Below, piece by piece: positions 8,504 to 15,642 of a stretch of DNA of 55,394 nucleotides (the stretch's first letter is position 1; the number at the start of each line of letters is the position of its first letter). Source of the DNA: Olsenella_K sp036454645 (GTDB taxonomy: Bacteria > Actinomycetota > Coriobacteriia > Coriobacteriales > Atopobiaceae); assembly GCA_036454645.1 (NCBI GenBank), contig JAZHSQ010000011.1, forward strand, positions 1 through 55,394, written 5' to 3'. A program made the translations under genes and the position numbers. The notes below the pieces were generated by a model, which saw only the letters and a list, made by a program, of their open reading frames with translations, was not told where the DNA came from and did not search any database.

Positions 8504-8532
8504 AAGATACGGGCGCGGGGCACGACCGTCAA
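8504..8532 (-). promoter_or_regulatory. Consensus sigma-A promoter on the - strand driving the candidate small RNA
   Basis: TTGACG (complement of 8527-8532), an exact 17-base spacer (8510-8526), then TATCTT (complement of 8504-8509). It points away from the DUF6273 gene and towards the 8424-8445 terminator. Confidence 0.6.
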
Positions 8533-8551
8533 ACGGCGGCATGTCGACCCA

Positions 8552-8588
8552 AAGGCGCTTTGGATAATCAAGTACAAGGAAGCGCCTT
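8552..8588. repeat. 9-bp inverted repeat between two divergent promoters
   Basis: AAGGCGCTT (8552-8560) and its exact complement AAGCGCCTT (8580-8588) flank a 19-base AT-rich core, TGGATAATCAAGTACAAGG. It lies between the - strand promoter at 8504-8532 and the + strand promoter at 8632-8640. It could be an operator for a dimeric regulator or an RNA hairpin; the sequence alone does not decide. Confidence 0.45.
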
Positions 8589-8631
8589 CAAGGTGGGTAC
8601 GGGCGCCGGGGCGCCGGCCCGACGGCGCACA

Positions 8632-8640
8632 TGTTACGAT
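8632..8640 (+). promoter_or_regulatory. Extended -10 element for the DUF6273 gene
   Basis: TGTTACGAT is a TGN plus TACGAT extended -10 box, giving a start near 8647 and a short leader to the ATG at 8675. No clear -35 box is visible, as is common for extended -10 promoters. Confidence 0.4.
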
Positions 8641-8674
8641 GCCTACGCAGGAGTGACGGTGCGAAGGAGGTTGC

Positions 8675-9655
8675 ATGGCATCAGGTGGCGACAGGGCCAG
8701 GGCGGTGGCGCGGGTCGCGATTGCCCTCATGGCGGTGGCCGCGTGCGCGTGCGTCCTCTACCTCGTGGCGTCGGCCAAGGGCCTCCTGCCCGAAGGGGGC
8801 GCGGGCACGTCCCTGGAGCCACAGGCAGCTCCCCAGCAATCCGAAGGCGTGGGGGAGAGGACCTTCTCGGAGCTCTCGTGGACCGAGCTCAAGGAGGTCG
8901 CGGATAAGATCGAGGAGGCGCCGGACGAGGACTCGGCGCGCGAGGTCGCGCGCTCCTATGGCATCATCGAGGAGGACGGCAGCCTCACGCAGGACACGAT
9001 CCGCGCGGACCTCACGAACGGCTACTCGATCGACGTCCGCGTCGTGGACGTCCTCCACGACGACAAGGCCGACGGGTCGGGCAAGGCTGGGCTGACGCTC
9101 ATGACGGTGGGCGCGCTCGCCCGCGGGCCCATGAACGAGCGGCCCACGGCGGACGGAGGCTGGGAGTCGAGCTATGCGCGGGCCTGGCTCGCTGCGGACG
9201 GGCTCGCCCTCCTGCCCGACGACCTCCGACAGGCGATCGTGCCGGTGACCAAGTACACGAACAACGTGGGAGACACGAACTCCCCTGAGGAGGTCTCCGC
9301 GACGATCGACGAGCTGTGGCTCTTCTCGCCGAAGGAGGTCTGCGGGACGATCACCTGGGAGACGGACACCTACGGAGACGACGGCTGGGGCATCGACGAG
9401 TCGCTCAACCAGGAGGGCTACCAGTACAGAGCCTTTGCCGAGCACGGGGTGACCTCGACGAGCGCGGGGGACGGGTTCTTGAGGCTCGACGGGAGCACGG
9501 GGAAGTCGACGTGGTGGTACCGGACGCCGCAGGGGGCCAACTGGGCGCGCTCGGGGGCGAACGACCTCTTCTACCAGGTGATGAACTCCGGAGTCCCCAA
9601 GGGCTACGGCAACCCGGACGAGAGCTCCGCCTACGTCGTCGGCTTCTGCCTCTAG
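8675..9655 (+). CDS. Secreted or membrane-anchored DUF6273 domain protein
   Basis: The protein has 326 residues. A hydrophobic segment at about residues 10-32 (ARVAIALMAVAACACVLYLVA) looks like a signal anchor, followed by a low-complexity Gly/Gln/Pro linker. The C-terminal two thirds resemble DUF6273: LARGPMNERPTADGGWESSYARAW..., ALLPDDLRQAIVPVTKYTNNVG, LWLFSPKEVCG, and a terminal WWYRTP...AYVVGFCL. This fold is found in extracellular proteins of gut Firmicutes and Coriobacteria and has no known biochemical role. GGAGG precedes the ATG. It appears to be a single-gene unit between ppdK and rplS and interrupts the usual lepB-rplS neighbourhood. Confidence 0.8.
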   Translation: MASGGDRARAVARVAIALMAVAACACVLYLVASAKGLLPEGGAGTSLEPQAAPQQSEGVGERTFSELSWTELKEVADKIEEAPDEDSAREVARSYGIIEEDGSLTQDTIRADLTNGYSIDVRVVDVLHDDKADGSGKAGLTLMTVGALARGPMNERPTADGGWESSYARAWLAADGLALLPDDLRQAIVPVTKYTNNVGDTNSPEEVSATIDELWLFSPKEVCGTITWETDTYGDDGWGIDESLNQEGYQYRAFAEHGVTSTSAGDGFLRLDGSTGKSTWWYRTPQGANWARSGANDLFYQVMNSGVPKGYGNPDESSAYVVGFCL

Positions 9656-9742
9656 GGGCCCGTGGCGTCCCGGACCGCGTCGCGTCCGCGCCAGGGCGGT
9701 GCCGGGCGCCGATGTCCAGAGGTTGTGGATATCCGTCGGACG

Positions 9743-9771
9743 TTGCCGGGGTCGGCGCCTTGTCGTATACT
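9743..9771 (+). promoter_or_regulatory. Strong sigma-A promoter of rplS
   Basis: TTGCCG (9743-9748), a 17-base spacer and TATACT (9766-9771). The predicted start is near 9778, leaving a leader of about 59 bases. Confidence 0.75.
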
Positions 9772-9793
9772 CATATATCGTGTGCAAGCCTAT

Positions 9794-9817
9794 GTGCCGT
9801 TCGCATGGCGTCGGCAC
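9794..9817 (+). promoter_or_regulatory. Leader hairpin upstream of rplS, possible L19 autoregulatory element
   Basis: GTGCCG (9794-9799) pairs with CGGCAC (9812-9817), and inside it CGC (9802-9804) pairs with GCG (9808-9810) around the loop ATG, leaving a small internal loop. The hairpin sits 19 bases before the rplS start. L19 leader RNAs that bind L19 are known upstream of rplS in other phyla; that this is one is inference from position and shape only. Confidence 0.35.
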
Positions 9818-9836
9818 CTCTAGAGATGAGGACAAG

Positions 9837-10178
9837 ATGGACTACATCGCTGCAATCGAGAGCAAGCAGATTCGCAATGACCTGCCCGAGCTTCGCGTTG
9901 GTGACAACGTGAAGGTGCACTACCGCATCAAGGAGGGCGACCGCGAGCGCGAGCAGGTCTTCCAGGGTGACGTCATCCGCATGAGCGGTGCCGGCTCCCG
10001 CGAGACCTTCACCGTCCGCAAGATCTCCTTCGGCATCGGCGTCGAGCGCACCTTCCCCGTGCACAGCCCCAAGATCGCCAAGCTCGAGGTCCTGCGCCAC
10101 GGCCGCGTCCGTCGCGCGAAGCTCTACTACCTCCGCGACCGCGTCGGCAAGGCCGCGCGCCTTCGCGAGAAGCGCTAG
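9837..10178 (+). CDS. rplS: 50S ribosomal protein L19
   Basis: Ribosomal protein L19 sits at the 30S-50S interface. The 113-residue protein matches along its whole length: IRNDLPELRVGDNVKVHYRIKEGDRER, QVFQGDVI, ETFTVRKISFGIGVERTFPVHSPKIAKLEV, then RRAKLYYLRDRVGKAARLREK. The ATG at 9837 is used because conserved sequence starts there and GATGAGGA lies upstream. It has its own promoter and a strong terminator, so it is monocistronic here, detached from rimM-trmD. Confidence 0.97.
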   Translation: MDYIAAIESKQIRNDLPELRVGDNVKVHYRIKEGDREREQVFQGDVIRMSGAGSRETFTVRKISFGIGVERTFPVHSPKIAKLEVLRHGRVRRAKLYYLRDRVGKAARLREKR

Positions 10179-10198
10179 CAGGAGCACTTGCACAGGTT

Positions 10199-10229
10199 GG
10201 GGGCCGCCTTCGGGCGGCCCCCTCTTTTT
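10199..10229 (+). terminator. Intrinsic terminator of rplS
   Basis: GGGGGCCGCC (10199-10208), a TTCG tetraloop, GGCGGCCCCC (10213-10222), then TCTTTTT. This is a textbook terminator 20 bases after the stop codon. Confidence 0.95.
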
Positions 10230-10310
10230 GGTCGCGGCCGGCGACCGGGAGCGGAGTCACCGCAGGGTTGCGGGTTTCTGGCCGGTCGCGGCGAGCGGGG
10301 GGCGGTTCTA

Positions 10311-11078
10311 ATGCAGGGGGCACGCAGGCCCACGGCGGGCGAGGCGGCGCGCATGATCAGGGGCGCCGAGTACGAGGAGCTCGAGGGGCTCCTCGAGAGG
10401 TTCGCCGACGACGGGCGGAGGCAGGTGCAGCAGGCCGTCGCCTCCGGACGGAGGCGCCTCGAGCGCGAGCGCGCGGAGCGCGAGCGCGTGCTCGCGATGT
10501 ACGACCTCGAGCGCAGGCTCGGCGGGGAGGGCGTCGTGGTGGGCGTCGACGAGGTGGGGAGGGGCTCGATCGCGGGGCCGCTCACCGTCGGCGCCGTCGT
10601 GCTGCCGCGAGAGCCCGTCGTCTGGGGCCTCAACGACTCCAAGCAGCTCACGCCCGCGCGTCGCGAGGAGGTGGCGGCAAGGATCGCCGAGGTAGCCGAG
10701 GCGGTCGGCATCGCGCACGTCCCGCCGGAGTCGATAGACGCCCTCGGCATGCGCGTGGCCCTCAGGATGGCCATGTCGGAGGCCATAGATGACACGGGGG
10801 TCGAGCCAGACTGCGTCCTCATAGACGGCAACCCCGTCCACGTGCACCCCAAGGAGAGGACCCTCGTCAAGGGGGACGCGAGAGTGGCCTGCATTGCCGC
10901 CGCCTCCATCGTCGCCAAGGTGACGCGAGACGCGATCATGGTCGGCCTGGACGCACAGTACCCCGGCTACCATCTCGCGGAGTGCAAGGGGTACGGCTCG
11001 CAGGCCCACATCGAGGCAATGCGGGAGCACGGCCTCACGCCCATCCACCGCGTGACCTTCTGTGGAAACTTCTTGTAG
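10311..11078 (+). CDS. rnhB: Ribonuclease HII
   Basis: Cleaves the RNA strand of RNA-DNA hybrids and excises misincorporated ribonucleotides. Catalytic motif VVGVDEVGRGSIAGPLTVGA holds the first Asp and Glu; VLIDGNP carries the next Asp; AAASIVAKVTRD and GYGSQAHIEAMREHGLTPIHR are typical later blocks. About 75 residues precede the catalytic core, including an Arg/Glu-rich helix (residues about 40-62) seen in some Gram-positive RNase HII proteins. The start is uncertain: ATG 10311 (255 residues) is chosen over ATG 10353; an ORF start inside the rplS terminator is excluded. Gene order rnhB-yraN-comM-dprA is widely conserved. Confidence 0.93.
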   Translation: MQGARRPTAGEAARMIRGAEYEELEGLLERFADDGRRQVQQAVASGRRRLERERAERERVLAMYDLERRLGGEGVVVGVDEVGRGSIAGPLTVGAVVLPREPVVWGLNDSKQLTPARREEVAARIAEVAEAVGIAHVPPESIDALGMRVALRMAMSEAIDDTGVEPDCVLIDGNPVHVHPKERTLVKGDARVACIAAASIVAKVTRDAIMVGLDAQYPGYHLAECKGYGSQAHIEAMREHGLTPIHRVTFCGNFL

Positions 11079-11122
11079 TGCCGAATCGGCACAACTACGA
11101 AAACTGATGTGAGGGCGTCCCG

Positions 11123-11158
11123 CGCCCCCCGCCGCGCCCCGCGGAGCAGCGGGGGGCG
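11123..11158. other. 10-bp perfect GC hairpin in the rnhB-yraN gap
   Basis: CGCCCCCCGC (11123-11132) is complementary to GCGGGGGGCG (11149-11158) around a 16-base loop. No U-run follows on either strand. A second palindrome, GTGCCGAATCGGCAC (11078-11092), overlaps the last base of rnhB. The rest of the 195-base gap shows no clear gene. Confidence 0.4.
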
Positions 11159-11273
11159 GTCGGCCGTCGACGCGCGTGCAAGCCTGCCGACAGACGGCCG
11201 CCAGGGGATGACAAGCCCCGGCACGGCACGACCTGCCATGCTCTTGGGTCCGCAACGGACGAGGGAGGCAGGG

Positions 11274-11849
11274 ATGGCGAGGACGCTCTCTGAGGTGATG
11301 GAAGTGCTGGAGGGCTCGCAGGGAGCCCCGAAGGGGCGCCCCGGGCGCGGCGCCATGGGGACGGGCAAGCGGAGCGTCCGGCGCGCGGACGCGCACGGGG
11401 GAGACGGACGGGCTTGCGCGGACACCTGCGAGCCCATCGACTTCTCCGTGGTGCCGAGGGACAAGCCGGTGGGCAGCTTCAGCACCAGGGAGGTCGGGCT
11501 CGAGGGCGAGGCGATCGCGGCGGGCTACCTCGTCCGGCAGGGCTACGAGGTGGTGGACCGCAACTGGCGCTGCTCCGTCGGCGAGGCGGACGTCGTCGCC
11601 CGCGACGGGGACGAGACGGTGCTCGTCGAGGTCAAGACGAGGGTCGACCGAGGGCGCGGGGAGTGCGCGCCCGAGCTGGCCGTGGGGGTGCGCAAGCGCC
11701 ACACCTACACGCGTCTCGCCCTGATGTACGTCTCCCTGCACCCCGAGGTGACGAACGTACGCTTCGACGTCATCGCCGTGACCTTGAGGGAGAACCGCTC
11801 TGCCCTCCTGCGCCACCTCGTCGGCGCCTTCTGCTGGGACGAGCAATGA
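11274..11849 (+). CDS. YraN family (UPF0102) nuclease-fold protein
   Basis: Small protein of the restriction-endonuclease-like fold, usually encoded next to rnhB and comM; its exact role is unsettled. The core lies in the C-terminal two thirds: GLEGEAIAAGYLVRQGYEVVDRNWR, then GEADVVARDGDETVLVEVKTR, which carries the E...D...ExK nuclease residues, and ELAVGVRKRHTYTRLA. The ATG at 11274 gives 191 residues and follows GAGGGAGGCAGGG; an upstream in-frame ATG (11109) would add 55 unlikely residues. The N-terminal 60 residues are poorly conserved and low in complexity. The stop overlaps the comM start (ATGA). Confidence 0.85.
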   Translation: MARTLSEVMEVLEGSQGAPKGRPGRGAMGTGKRSVRRADAHGGDGRACADTCEPIDFSVVPRDKPVGSFSTREVGLEGEAIAAGYLVRQGYEVVDRNWRCSVGEADVVARDGDETVLVEVKTRVDRGRGECAPELAVGVRKRHTYTRLALMYVSLHPEVTNVRFDVIAVTLRENRSALLRHLVGAFCWDEQ

Positions 11850-13342
11850 GCGCGCCCGAGACGTACGCGGTGCACGCGGCTCTGCTGCGTGGCGTCGAGG
11901 CGGTCGGCGTGACGGTCGAGGCCAGCATGAGCGCCGGCATCCCCGGGCTCACGGTCGTCGGGCGCCCGGACGCTGCCGTCCTGGAGGCGAGGTCGCGGGT
12001 GCGCTGCGCCCTCACCGCGTGCGGCTACGCCATGGCGAGGATGCACGTCACGATCAACCTCTCTCCGAGCGAGCTCCGCAAGTCCGGCACCTCTTTCGAC
12101 CTGCCCATGGCCGTCGCCATCCTGGCCATGACGCGGCAGATACCGAGGACCGGCCTCGATGGCTGCCTCTTCGTGGGCGAGCTCGGCCTCGACGGCCAGG
12201 TCTGCCCCGTGAGGGGCTCGGTGGCCTACGAGGCGCTCGCGAGGCAGAGCGGCCTCGTGCTCGTCGGCGCGGCCGGTCCGTGGTTCCCCGAGGACGCGTC
12301 CCGCGTGAGGTGCCTCTCGACCCTTGCGGTCCTCAGGCGCGGCGTCGGCGCGCTGTCGGAGGCTGCCTGCGCCCCTGCGCCCACGCCGCAAGCCTCAGCC
12401 CCCGCCGCGCTCGACTACGCGGACGTCATGGACCAGGAGCTCGCGAAGCGAGCCTTCGTCGTCGCAGCGGTGGGGAAGCACGGGCTGCTCATGGTGGGTC
12501 CTCCCGGCGCAGGCAAGACCATGCTCGCGAGGAGGATGCCGACGATCCTGCCCGGGCTCTCAGAGGAGGAGACGCGCGAGGCGCTTCTCATCCACTCCGT
12601 CGCGGGGCAGTCGCTCGAGGAGATCGCCGCGGGAGGGAGGCCCTTCCGCGCCCCGCACCACTCCGTCTCGCTTGCCGGCCTCATCGGTGGCGGCAGGCCC
12701 GTGCTCCCGGGTGAGGTGTCCCTCGCTCACGAGGGGGTGCTCTTCCTTGACGAGCTCCCCGAGTTCGCATCGAACGTCCTGCAGAGCCTGAGGCAGCCCA
12801 TGGAGGAGCACGTCGTCAGGCTCGTGAGGGCGGACGGGGCCTACGTCTTCCCCTGCGACTTCCAGCTGGTCGCGGCGGCCAACCCCTGCCCCTGCGGGCA
12901 TCTCGGCGACGAGGGGCATCCCTGCCGCTGCACGCCCTCGCAGATCTCGGCCTACCAGTCGCGCATCGGTGGTCCCCTCATGGACCGGATCGACATCCTG
13001 GTGGACGTAGCACGGCCGGACTCCCGCTGCGTCGTGGGAGGCGAGGCGGGCGCGACCTCGTCGCAGATGCGTGAGCAGGTGCTCGCGGCCAGGGAGTTCC
13101 GCGGCTGGCGCGTGGCGCGGGAGGGCGCCGGTGCGGGGGAGGGCAAGATGAGGTGGGAGGGGTTCGAGCCCTGCGCCCGCTCCGCGCTCGAGGGCGCCGC
13201 CCGACGCAGGGCGCTCGGAGGGCGGGCCATAGCGCGCATCGCGGGCGTGGCGCGCACGATCGCCGACCTGGCGGAGCACGAGCGCGTGGGGGCCGACGAC
13301 ATAGCGGAGGCATGCGTCTACAGGCCGCGGGGGAGCATATAG
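11846..13342 (+). CDS. comM: YifB/ComM family Mg-chelatase-like AAA+ ATPase
   Basis: ComM is a hexameric helicase that promotes branch migration during natural transformation; homologues are also found in non-competent bacteria. The 498-residue protein has an N-terminal Lon-like domain (VEASMSAGIPGLTVVGRPDAAVLEARSRVR, NLSPSELRKSGTSFDLPMA). Next comes the ATPase domain with Walker A GPPGAGKTMLARR (about residue 217) and Walker B VLFLDELPEF, followed by the Cys-rich block NPCPCGHLGDEGHPCRC, and last the Mg-chelatase C-terminal domain. The ATG overlaps the yraN stop. With dprA downstream it suggests a DNA-uptake or recombination cluster. Confidence 0.93.
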   Translation: MSAPETYAVHAALLRGVEAVGVTVEASMSAGIPGLTVVGRPDAAVLEARSRVRCALTACGYAMARMHVTINLSPSELRKSGTSFDLPMAVAILAMTRQIPRTGLDGCLFVGELGLDGQVCPVRGSVAYEALARQSGLVLVGAAGPWFPEDASRVRCLSTLAVLRRGVGALSEAACAPAPTPQASAPAALDYADVMDQELAKRAFVVAAVGKHGLLMVGPPGAGKTMLARRMPTILPGLSEEETREALLIHSVAGQSLEEIAAGGRPFRAPHHSVSLAGLIGGGRPVLPGEVSLAHEGVLFLDELPEFASNVLQSLRQPMEEHVVRLVRADGAYVFPCDFQLVAAANPCPCGHLGDEGHPCRCTPSQISAYQSRIGGPLMDRIDILVDVARPDSRCVVGGEAGATSSQMREQVLAAREFRGWRVAREGAGAGEGKMRWEGFEPCARSALEGAARRRALGGRAIARIAGVARTIADLAEHERVGADDIAEACVYRPRGSI

Positions 13343-13351
13343 GAGGGCGAC

Positions 13352-14308
13352 ATGGGGTCTCGGTGGGAGATTGGCAGGGGCGAGGAGGGCTATCCCGAGG
13401 GGGTGCTCGAGCTCGGCGACGACGCCCCGGAGAGGATCTACGGCATCGGGAGCAAGGAGGTCCTGCAGCAGCCCTGCATCTCGGTGATCGGCGCGAGGAG
13501 GGCCACCCCCTACGGGCTCGCCGTGGCGGAGATGGCCGGCAGGGTGGCGGCCGAGTGCGGCATCGTGGTCGTCTCCGGGGGCGCTCTGGGGTGCGACCAC
13601 GCGGCGAGCAGGGCGGCGCTGGACGCCGGCGGCAGGACCGTCGTCGTGTCCGGCTGCGGGGCGGACGTGGTCTATCCGCGCTCCTCCCTCGACGTCTTCC
13701 ACGACGCGGTCCGCCAGGGCGGCGCGGTCATATCCCTCAGGGCCTGGGGTAAGGGGCCGAGGCGCTTCGCGTTCCTGCAGAGGAACGCCGTCATCGCGGC
13801 GCTCTCGAGGTGCCTGTTCGTCACCGAGGCGGGCATGAGGTCGGGGACCATGAGCACCGCGGAGACGGCAAACGGCCTCGGGAGGCCGATCTACGCGATT
13901 CCCGGCTCGATCTTCAGCCCCAACTCGACGGGGACCAACCAGCTCATATCCGACGGGGCCTGCATCATCGCGAGCGAGATGGACCTCGAGGCCAAGATTG
14001 CGCTCGACTACGGGACGCTCAGGCTCGTGGGCGAGCAGGGGTTCAGGAGCTCGAGCAGAGTGATATCGGCGCTCGTGGCGTCGCCCATGCGGCCGGACGA
14101 GCTCGCCACGCGGCTGGGGGAGCCGGTGCTCAACCTCGTGAGGACGCTGTCCGACTACGAGACGCGAGGTGTGGTAGAAAGACTTCCAGACGGAAGCTAC
14201 ACGGTGTCGCAGGTCGCCTACCGGGAGTACCAGCGGAGGGCGGACGCGGCGGGGACGGAGGGGGAGGGCCCCGACGCTCCCAGGGACCCAGGTGGAGGAA
14301 GCAGCTGA
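13352..14308 (+). CDS. dprA: DNA-processing protein DprA-like (divergent)
   Basis: DprA binds incoming single-stranded DNA and loads RecA in transformation. The 318-residue protein has the Rossmann-like core (SVIGARRATPYGLAVAEMAG, VVVSGGALGCDHAASRAALDAGG, PIYAIPGSIFSPNSTGTNQLISDGA) and a C-terminal winged-helix domain (about residues 230-290). Two usual motifs are altered: GxARGID reads GALGCD, and the FPxRNR block reads FLQRNAV. It is therefore a divergent member, though its position after comM supports DprA identity. GGAGGGCGAC precedes the ATG. topA, often found next, is absent here. Confidence 0.85.
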   Translation: MGSRWEIGRGEEGYPEGVLELGDDAPERIYGIGSKEVLQQPCISVIGARRATPYGLAVAEMAGRVAAECGIVVVSGGALGCDHAASRAALDAGGRTVVVSGCGADVVYPRSSLDVFHDAVRQGGAVISLRAWGKGPRRFAFLQRNAVIAALSRCLFVTEAGMRSGTMSTAETANGLGRPIYAIPGSIFSPNSTGTNQLISDGACIIASEMDLEAKIALDYGTLRLVGEQGFRSSSRVISALVASPMRPDELATRLGEPVLNLVRTLSDYETRGVVERLPDGSYTVSQVAYREYQRRADAAGTEGEGPDAPRDPGGGSS

Positions 14309-15639
14309 TGGAGAAGGTCGTCACGGTCGTCGGGGGTGGGCTCGCCGGGAGCGAGTGCGCGCTTCAGCTCGCTCGGAGGGGGGTTCGCGTGCGGCTCGTC
14401 GAGCAGAGGCCGAAGGCCATGACCCCGGCCCACCACACCGACGGACTCGCCGAGCTCGTGTGCTCGAACTCCCTCAAGTCGCTACGGGAGGACAGCGCGG
14501 CGGGCCTCCTGAAGTGGGAGCTCTCGAGGATGGGCAGCGTGCTCATCGAGCTGGCCAAGAGGGCGGCCGTGCCCGCCGGCGGCGCGCTCGCCGTCGACAG
14601 GGAGGAGTTCTCCAGGCTCGTGACCGAGCGGGTCGAGGCCGAGCCGCTCGTGGACCTCGTCCGCGAGGAGGCGACGGGCATCCCCGAGGGCCCCGCGGTC
14701 ATAGCCGCCGGGCCGCTCTGCTCCGACTCCCTCTTCCGGAGCGTCACCGACCTCGTCGGAGAGGGCCACTCCGCCTTCTTCGACGCGGCGGCCCCGATAG
14801 TCGACGCCGAGTCCCTGGACATGGGGGTGGTGTTCGCGCAGTCGCGCTACGGGGAGCCCGGTGGCGACTACCTCAACTGCCCCATGGACAAGGACGAGTA
14901 CGACGCCTTCTACGAGGAGCTCATGGGGGCCGAGCGGGTCATCTCGCGCGAGTTCGAGCAGTCCGACCTGTTCTGCGCCTGCCAGCCGGTGGAGGAGGTG
15001 GGCAGGACGGGGCACGACTCGCTGAGGTTCGGAGCCCTGAAGCCGGTCGGGCTCACCGACCCGAGGACGGGGAGGAGGCCCTGGGCGGCCGTGCAGCTCA
15101 GGACCGAGAACGAGGGGCGCACCGCCTACAACATGGTGGGCTTCCAGACGAACCTCACCTGGGGCGAGCAGAAGCGCGTGTTCCGGATGATACCCGGGCT
15201 GGAGCACGCGGAGTTCTTCCGCTACGGCGTGATGCACAGGAACTCGTTCGTGGACTCCCCGCACGTGCTCGACCGGACGTTCAGGATCCCGGGCACGTCC
15301 TGCAGGCTCGCCGGGCAGATCTGCGGGACCGAGGGCTACACCGAGGCGATAGCCTCGGGCTACCTCGCTGCGCTCAACACCTACGCCGACCTCGAGTCCC
15401 TTCCCGAGGTCGCCCTTCCCGCCACGGGCGCCTTCGGCTCGCTCGTCGCCTACGCGACCGACCCGGGCACCAAGGACTACCAGCCCATGCACGTGAACTT
15501 CGGGCTCGTCCCGCCCATCGAGGGCAGGCGCCTGCGCAAGAAGGAGCGCTACGCCGCCTACGCCGAGCGCGCCAAGGCGGACGTCTCGGCCTACGTCGAG
15601 TCCCGCCCCGACCTCTTCCGCACCTCGGGGGAGGCATAG
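14308..15639 (+). CDS. trmFO: tRNA (5-methyluridine-54) methyltransferase, folate/FAD dependent, TrmFO
   Basis: Methylates U54 in the T-loop of tRNA with methylene-tetrahydrofolate and FADH2. The N-terminal FAD site VVGGGLAGSECALQLARRG (about residues 7-25) and the family blocks LVCSNSLKS, GPLCSDSL, YGEPGGDYLNCPM and FQTNLTWGEQKRVFRMIPGL are all present. The protein has 443 residues. The ATG at 14308 shares its A with the TGA stop of dprA, so translation is coupled. In the usual order topA precedes trmFO; here it is missing from the locus. Confidence 0.96.
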   Translation: MEKVVTVVGGGLAGSECALQLARRGVRVRLVEQRPKAMTPAHHTDGLAELVCSNSLKSLREDSAAGLLKWELSRMGSVLIELAKRAAVPAGGALAVDREEFSRLVTERVEAEPLVDLVREEATGIPEGPAVIAAGPLCSDSLFRSVTDLVGEGHSAFFDAAAPIVDAESLDMGVVFAQSRYGEPGGDYLNCPMDKDEYDAFYEELMGAERVISREFEQSDLFCACQPVEEVGRTGHDSLRFGALKPVGLTDPRTGRRPWAAVQLRTENEGRTAYNMVGFQTNLTWGEQKRVFRMIPGLEHAEFFRYGVMHRNSFVDSPHVLDRTFRIPGTSCRLAGQICGTEGYTEAIASGYLAALNTYADLESLPEVALPATGAFGSLVAYATDPGTKDYQPMHVNFGLVPPIEGRRLRKKERYAAYAERAKADVSAYVESRPDLFRTSGEA

Positions 15640-15642
15640 GGG

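Noticed and set aside
8300..8656. 118-codon + strand open frame in the ppdK-DUF6273 gap
   Set aside because: It starts inside the ppdK terminator, lacks a ribosome site, has no coding character and overlaps the small-RNA unit and hairpins.
5422..8730. 1102-codon open frame on the - strand opposite ppdK
   Set aside because: It has no recognisable domains and is rich in Leu, Val, Asp, Glu, Gly and Ala, as expected for the antisense of strongly biased codons. ppdK on the other strand is certain.
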